This document shows, piece by piece, positions 5,920-8,100 of a stretch of DNA of 8,100 bases. A model generated the notes under the pieces. That model did no database searches, had not been told where the DNA came from, and saw only the letters and a program-made list of their open reading frames with translations. The position numbers were made by a program, and so were the translations under genes. The DNA is from an archaeon (GTDB taxonomy: Archaea; Nanobdellota; Nanobdellia; Woesearchaeales; ARS49), in contig JACRAI010000043.1 in assembly GCA_016213425.1 (NCBI GenBank), positions 1 to 8,100 on the forward strand. Direction: 5' to 3'. How positions within the stretch are numbered: position 1 is the first letter of the stretch; each line of letters begins with the position of its first letter.

Positions 5920-5935
5920 ATAAAACTTTATATAT
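5920..5935 (+). promoter_or_regulatory. BRE/TATA promoter of the glutamine synthetase gene
   Basis: ATAAAAC (5920-5926) followed by TTTATATAT (5927-5935) matches the archaeal BRE/TATA pattern. Predicted transcription start is about 5956-5960, which leaves a leader of about 100 nt. That leader is long for an archaeal mRNA and is almost filled by palindrome C. The box is about 45-55 nt from that of the divergent Lrp gene, so one bound regulator could affect both. Confidence 0.65.
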
Positions 5936-5952
5936 GTTTTATACTTATACAA

Positions 5953-6040
5953 GGTTCAGAGTTTTTTGTTTTGATTTTAGAGTAAGATATCAGACATCGA
6001 ATGATATCGCGCCCTAAACCACAACTATAAACTCCAAACT
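5953..6040. repeat. Heptad palindrome, element C, in the glutamine synthetase leader
   Basis: Left arm units GGTTCAG, AGTTTTT, TGTTTTG and ATTTTAG (5953-5980) face right arm units CCTAAAC, CACAACT, ATAAACT and CCAAACT (6013-6040) in exact register, with many wobble pairs and some mismatches. The interior holds a separate perfect stem: GATATCA (5986-5992) and TGATATC (6002-6008) around a 9-nt loop GACATCGAA. The element ends 4 nt before the GAGGTG Shine-Dalgarno (6045-6050), so its folding could affect ribosome access. Its left end coincides with the predicted transcription start. Confidence 0.7.
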
Positions 6041-6057
6041 ACCAGAGGTGGAAATTA

Positions 6058-7068
6058 ATGAAAATAAAAGCAGAATATATTTGGTTGGATGGTACAAAAC
6101 CAACACCGCAAATTAGAAGTAAAACAAAAATTTTAGAAGTTAATGGAATAGTTGAAAGTTTAGAGGACATTCCTGTTTGGGGTTTTGACGGGAGCAGTAC
6201 AAATCAAGCAGAAGGTCATTCTTCAGATTGTGTTCTAAGACCTATAAGATTCTACAAAGATCCAGTAAGAGGAGGAGATCATATTTTAGTTCTTAATGAA
6301 GTTGAACTTCCTAATGGAGATATTCATTCTTCAAATACTAGATCTGATTTAAGAGAGTTAGTTGAAAAATATGGAGATAAAGGGTTCAAGTTCGGTATAG
6401 AACAAGAGTATACTTTATTCAAAGGAGATGTTCCTTTAGCTTGGGCTGAACTTGGAAAAGAACCAAAACCTCAAGGTCCTTATTATTGTGCTGTTGGAGC
6501 TGGCAAAATTTTTGGGAGACATCTTGTAGAAAAACATATTGATGCCTGTTTGGAAGCCGATTTATTGTTTGACGGAATTAATTGGGAAGTTATGCCAGGT
6601 CAATCAGAATATCAAATCGGTCCAGGAGATCCTTTAAAAGTGGCAGATGATTTGATTGTTGCAAGATACTTAATGGATAGGCTTGGAGAGGATTATGGAA
6701 TTACTGTTTCACTGGCTGCTAAGCCTAAAGAAGGAGATTGGAATGGTGCAGGAGCTCATACAAACTTCTCAACTAAAGCAATGATGCAAAGCAGTGAAGT
6801 TTTTGAAGAAGTTCTTGAAAAATTGAAAACTCATCATGAAGAACACATAACAGTTTACGGTGATGGAATAGAAAAAAGATTGACTGGAAAACATGAAACT
6901 TGTCCATACACTAAATTCAGGCACGGAGTTTCAGATAGAGGAGCAAGCATAAGGGTCCCGTGGAGAGTTGCTAAAGAAGGTAAAGGATACTTGGAAGATA
7001 GAAGACCTTGTGCAAACATAGATCCTTATGTTGTTTTAAGCAGGTTAATTAAAACGATATCTGAATAA
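6058..7068 (+). CDS. glnII: Glutamine synthetase, type II (GSII)
   Basis: A complete 336-aa GSII, the short form of eukaryotes and some bacteria such as rhizobial GlnII, not the ~440-470-aa GSI usual in archaea. It makes glutamine from glutamate, ammonia and ATP in the cytoplasm. The N-terminal beta-grasp part (about 1-90) has AEYIWLDGT (5-13) and WGFDGSSTNQAEGHSSD (41-57). The catalytic part has EQEYTLF (115-121), WEVMPGQSEYQIGP (176-189), NGAGAHTNFST (229-239), KRLTGKHE (273-280), DRGASIRVP (293-301) and GYLEDRRP (310-317). Metal and substrate residues Glu115, Glu117, Glu177, Glu184, His234, Arg299 and Glu313 are all present, so it should be active. The tyrosine adenylylation loop of GSI is absent, as expected for GSII. 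GAGGTG lies 7 nt before ATG. It is flanked by palindromes C and D and divergent from an Lrp regulator. Confidence 0.96.
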   Translation: MKIKAEYIWLDGTKPTPQIRSKTKILEVNGIVESLEDIPVWGFDGSSTNQAEGHSSDCVLRPIRFYKDPVRGGDHILVLNEVELPNGDIHSSNTRSDLRELVEKYGDKGFKFGIEQEYTLFKGDVPLAWAELGKEPKPQGPYYCAVGAGKIFGRHLVEKHIDACLEADLLFDGINWEVMPGQSEYQIGPGDPLKVADDLIVARYLMDRLGEDYGITVSLAAKPKEGDWNGAGAHTNFSTKAMMQSSEVFEEVLEKLKTHHEEHITVYGDGIEKRLTGKHETCPYTKFRHGVSDRGASIRVPWRVAKEGKGYLEDRRPCANIDPYVVLSRLIKTISE

Positions 7069-7075
7069 GTTTATT

Positions 7076-7150
7076 AGTTTGCTGTTCGCAGTTCAGGGTT
7101 GCAGTGTGGATATACATTCGCCCTCAAACCAAAAACTCTGAACTTCGACT
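7076..7150. repeat. Heptad palindrome, element D, after glutamine synthetase
   Basis: Left arm units AGTTTGC, TGTTCGC, AGTTCAG and GGTTGCA (7076-7103) face right arm units CTCAAAC, CAAAAAC, TCTGAAC and TTCGACT (7123-7150) in register. The 19-nt centre includes GGATATACATTCG. The left arm is the most regular in the family and opens like the second and third units of element B (AGTTTGC then TGTTC). It starts 8 nt after the glutamine synthetase stop and ends before the next gene's TATA box, so it may lie in the 3' untranslated end of the glutamine synthetase mRNA. Confidence 0.72.
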
Positions 7151-7165
7151 ATTGCACTACAATAA

Positions 7166-7175
7166 TTTTTATAAA
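7166..7175 (+). promoter_or_regulatory. TATA box for a leaderless start at 7198
   Basis: TTTTTATAAA is centred about 27 nt before the ATG at 7198, so transcription should start at or within a nucleotide or two of the start codon. This supports 7198 over the upstream in-frame TTG at 7099, which would translate through palindrome D and the promoter. Confidence 0.6.
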
Positions 7176-7197
7176 CTTCAGAATTAAAGGTATTAGT

Positions 7198-7890
7198 ATG
7201 ACCCTCTTTGAGGACTGGTACGGTAATGGGGGTAAAAGTCCAGTCAATAAAAATAAAAAAATTGGTGAATGGAATTTCGAAGGATTCTTCCCAAGACCAA
7301 AGGAAGAAGAATCTAAAAATTATCAGTTAGCTGAAAGCTTAAAAAGAATTGGATCTTCAAATAAAAAAGAAAATTTAGAAAAAAAAGTTGAAGTTCCTTC
7401 ATTAAATCTTAGTTCTTATGAAAAAGAAGGAAAGTTCATGCTTAAAAATTGTTTAACTGATTTAACAAAAGAAGCATTAGATATGTATTACGAAGACTCA
7501 AAAAATATAGATAAATGTGATATTCTCCTTCAAGTAACTAGTGATGAATTAATTGATATGATTGATATAAGAACAAGAAGTACAAGAAATATTGTAGATC
7601 TTTCATCGAGCGATGGCATGAAAGAACCAATGATTTACACGTATACTAGGTCTGATTTTACAGAAATATCTCCTAAAGAAGCAATTTTTCATGAATTTGA
7701 TATTTTAACTGCAAAAAAAGATTTTTGTGCTTATGCTTTGATCTTCCAGCCACATATTGAAAGAAGAATTGCAGTATACCAATTAAGAGATGATGATTTT
7801 AACATTTTATGTGCTGGAGCAATACTAATTCACCCTAATGGAAAACCTGAATTGGTTGAGTTCAAAAAATTTGATGCTGAGAAATTATAG
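7198..7890 (+). CDS. Unrecognised 230-aa cytoplasmic protein
   Basis: I do not recognise this protein. There is no signal peptide or membrane segment. Residues 1-30 are unusual, rich in Gly, Trp and Phe (FEDWYGNGGK, then EWNFEGFFPRP). About 31-75 is a low-complexity Lys/Glu/Ser/Asn linker, and about 80-230 looks like a folded alpha/beta domain with short hydrophobic strands (CDILLQV, FCAYALIFQP, FNILCAGAILIHP) and many acidic residues. No known catalytic motif stands out. The C-terminal stretch IAVYQLRDDDFNILCAGAIL reads like paired beta strands. The TATA box at 7166-7175 and a weak AAAGGT (7186-7191) both support ATG 7198. The frame extends back to a TTG at 7099, but that region is repeat and promoter. 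It sits between glutamine synthetase and a PfkB-type kinase, each with its own promoter, so the context gives little functional hint. Confidence 0.8.
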   Translation: MTLFEDWYGNGGKSPVNKNKKIGEWNFEGFFPRPKEEESKNYQLAESLKRIGSSNKKENLEKKVEVPSLNLSSYEKEGKFMLKNCLTDLTKEALDMYYEDSKNIDKCDILLQVTSDELIDMIDIRTRSTRNIVDLSSSDGMKEPMIYTYTRSDFTEISPKEAIFHEFDILTAKKDFCAYALIFQPHIERRIAVYQLRDDDFNILCAGAILIHPNGKPELVEFKKFDAEKL

Positions 7891-7900
7891 TGTTGATAAT

Positions 7901-7916
7901 CGAAAAATTATTAAAT
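7901..7916 (+). promoter_or_regulatory. BRE/TATA promoter of the PfkB-type kinase gene
   Basis: CGAAAAA (7901-7907) followed by TTATTAAAT (7908-7916) has the BRE/TATA arrangement. The box is centred 25 nt before the ATG at 7937, which has no Shine-Dalgarno, so a leaderless mRNA is expected. The gap to the previous stop is only 46 nt. Confidence 0.55.
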
Positions 7917-7936
7917 CAAATAGTTTTTAGTTAACT

Positions 7937-8100
7937 ATGAATCTTGATTTAATCGTGATTAATAATGCGGTTACAGATGTTGTTTATGAAATAAGTCAAG
8001 AAATGCTTTTTGATCTGCAGTCTTGCAAGAATTCTATTGAACTTGAAAATAAATTAAAAGACAAAAAACCAATATTTCAATCTCCTGCAGGTTCTCCTGG
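7937..8100 (+). CDS. PfkB-family (ribokinase-like) carbohydrate or nucleoside kinase, N-terminal part
   Basis: 54 codons from ATG 7937 to the right edge with no stop. LDLIVINNAVTDVVYEISQEML (3-24) matches the first strand and hairpin of ribokinase-like kinases (typically IxxIGNAxxDxxxxV). QSPAGSPGN-like sequence at the window edge (49-54) fits the first PfkB signature, where a Gly-Gly-Ser/Ala-x-Ala/Gly-Asn motif binds the sugar. Such enzymes phosphorylate sugars or nucleosides with ATP in the cytoplasm. The substrate (adenosine, ribose, fructose phosphate and others) cannot be told without the missing C-terminal two-thirds, which includes the catalytic Asp. The spacing between strand one and the signature is short but within the family range as far as I can judge. 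Confidence 0.65.
   Translation, partial: MNLDLIVINNAVTDVVYEISQEMLFDLQSCKNSIELENKLKDKKPIFQSPAGSP

Noticed and set aside
5953..6040. Known riboswitch or glnA RNA motif in the glutamine synthetase leader
   Set aside because: The known glutamine-binding RNAs have conserved cores that I do not see, and the same design occurs in front of an unrelated gene and downstream of two genes.
7076..7150. Miniature transposable element (MITE)
   Set aside because: No target-site duplication is visible around any of the four copies and the arms differ too much in sequence for recent copies of one element; not excluded as an ancient origin.

Overview
The window reads as chromosome from an AT-rich archaeon. 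The main evidence is in the promoters: most genes have a BRE/TATA-like box (for example CGAAACC followed by TTTATATAT before the FAD oxidoreductase) instead of -35/-10 boxes. In several cases the box lies 25-27 nt from the start codon, as expected for leaderless or short-leader archaeal mRNAs. Other genes have GGAGG/GAGGT Shine-Dalgarno sites. A small-genome (DPANN-like) archaeon is my guess from composition and gene content; no ribosomal or marker gene is present to prove it.

Layout. (1) 1-1203, minus: N-terminal 401 residues of a type I ABC exporter, running off the left edge just after Walker A. (2) 1330-2538, minus: FAD-dependent oxidoreductase of the L-2-hydroxyglutarate oxidase (LhgO/YgaF) type. 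(3) 2706-4738, minus: a tight three-gene operon of exported proteins (a small lipoprotein-like protein, then two proteins built from three copies of one unrecognised domain). (4) 4739-5376, plus: a two-gene toxin-antitoxin-like module (DUF4258-like plus DUF2283) whose promoter is flanked by two near-identical inverted repeats. (5) 5387-5860, minus: an Lrp/AsnC regulator, divergent from (6) 6058-7068, plus: a eukaryote/rhizobium-type (GSII) glutamine synthetase. (7) 7198-7890, plus: an unrecognised 230-aa cytoplasmic protein. (8) 7937-8100, plus: start of a PfkB-family sugar/nucleoside kinase, cut by the right edge.

The most unusual non-coding feature is a family of four imperfect palindromes (elements A-D) built from 7-nt units: roughly NGTTYRN in the left arm and the complement in the right arm. 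One lies on each side of the FAD oxidoreductase gene (B upstream, A downstream) and one on each side of the glutamine synthetase gene (C upstream, D downstream). B and C sit between the predicted TATA box and the start codon, so they should be transcribed as leader hairpins. These two genes act around the 2-oxoglutarate/glutamate/glutamine node, so shared post-transcriptional control or a shared cassette-like origin are both open hypotheses.

No rRNA, tRNA, CRISPR array, insertion sequence or replication origin was recognised. No gene-free stretch exceeds 200 nt; the larger intergenic regions are described through the promoter, operator and repeat entries.
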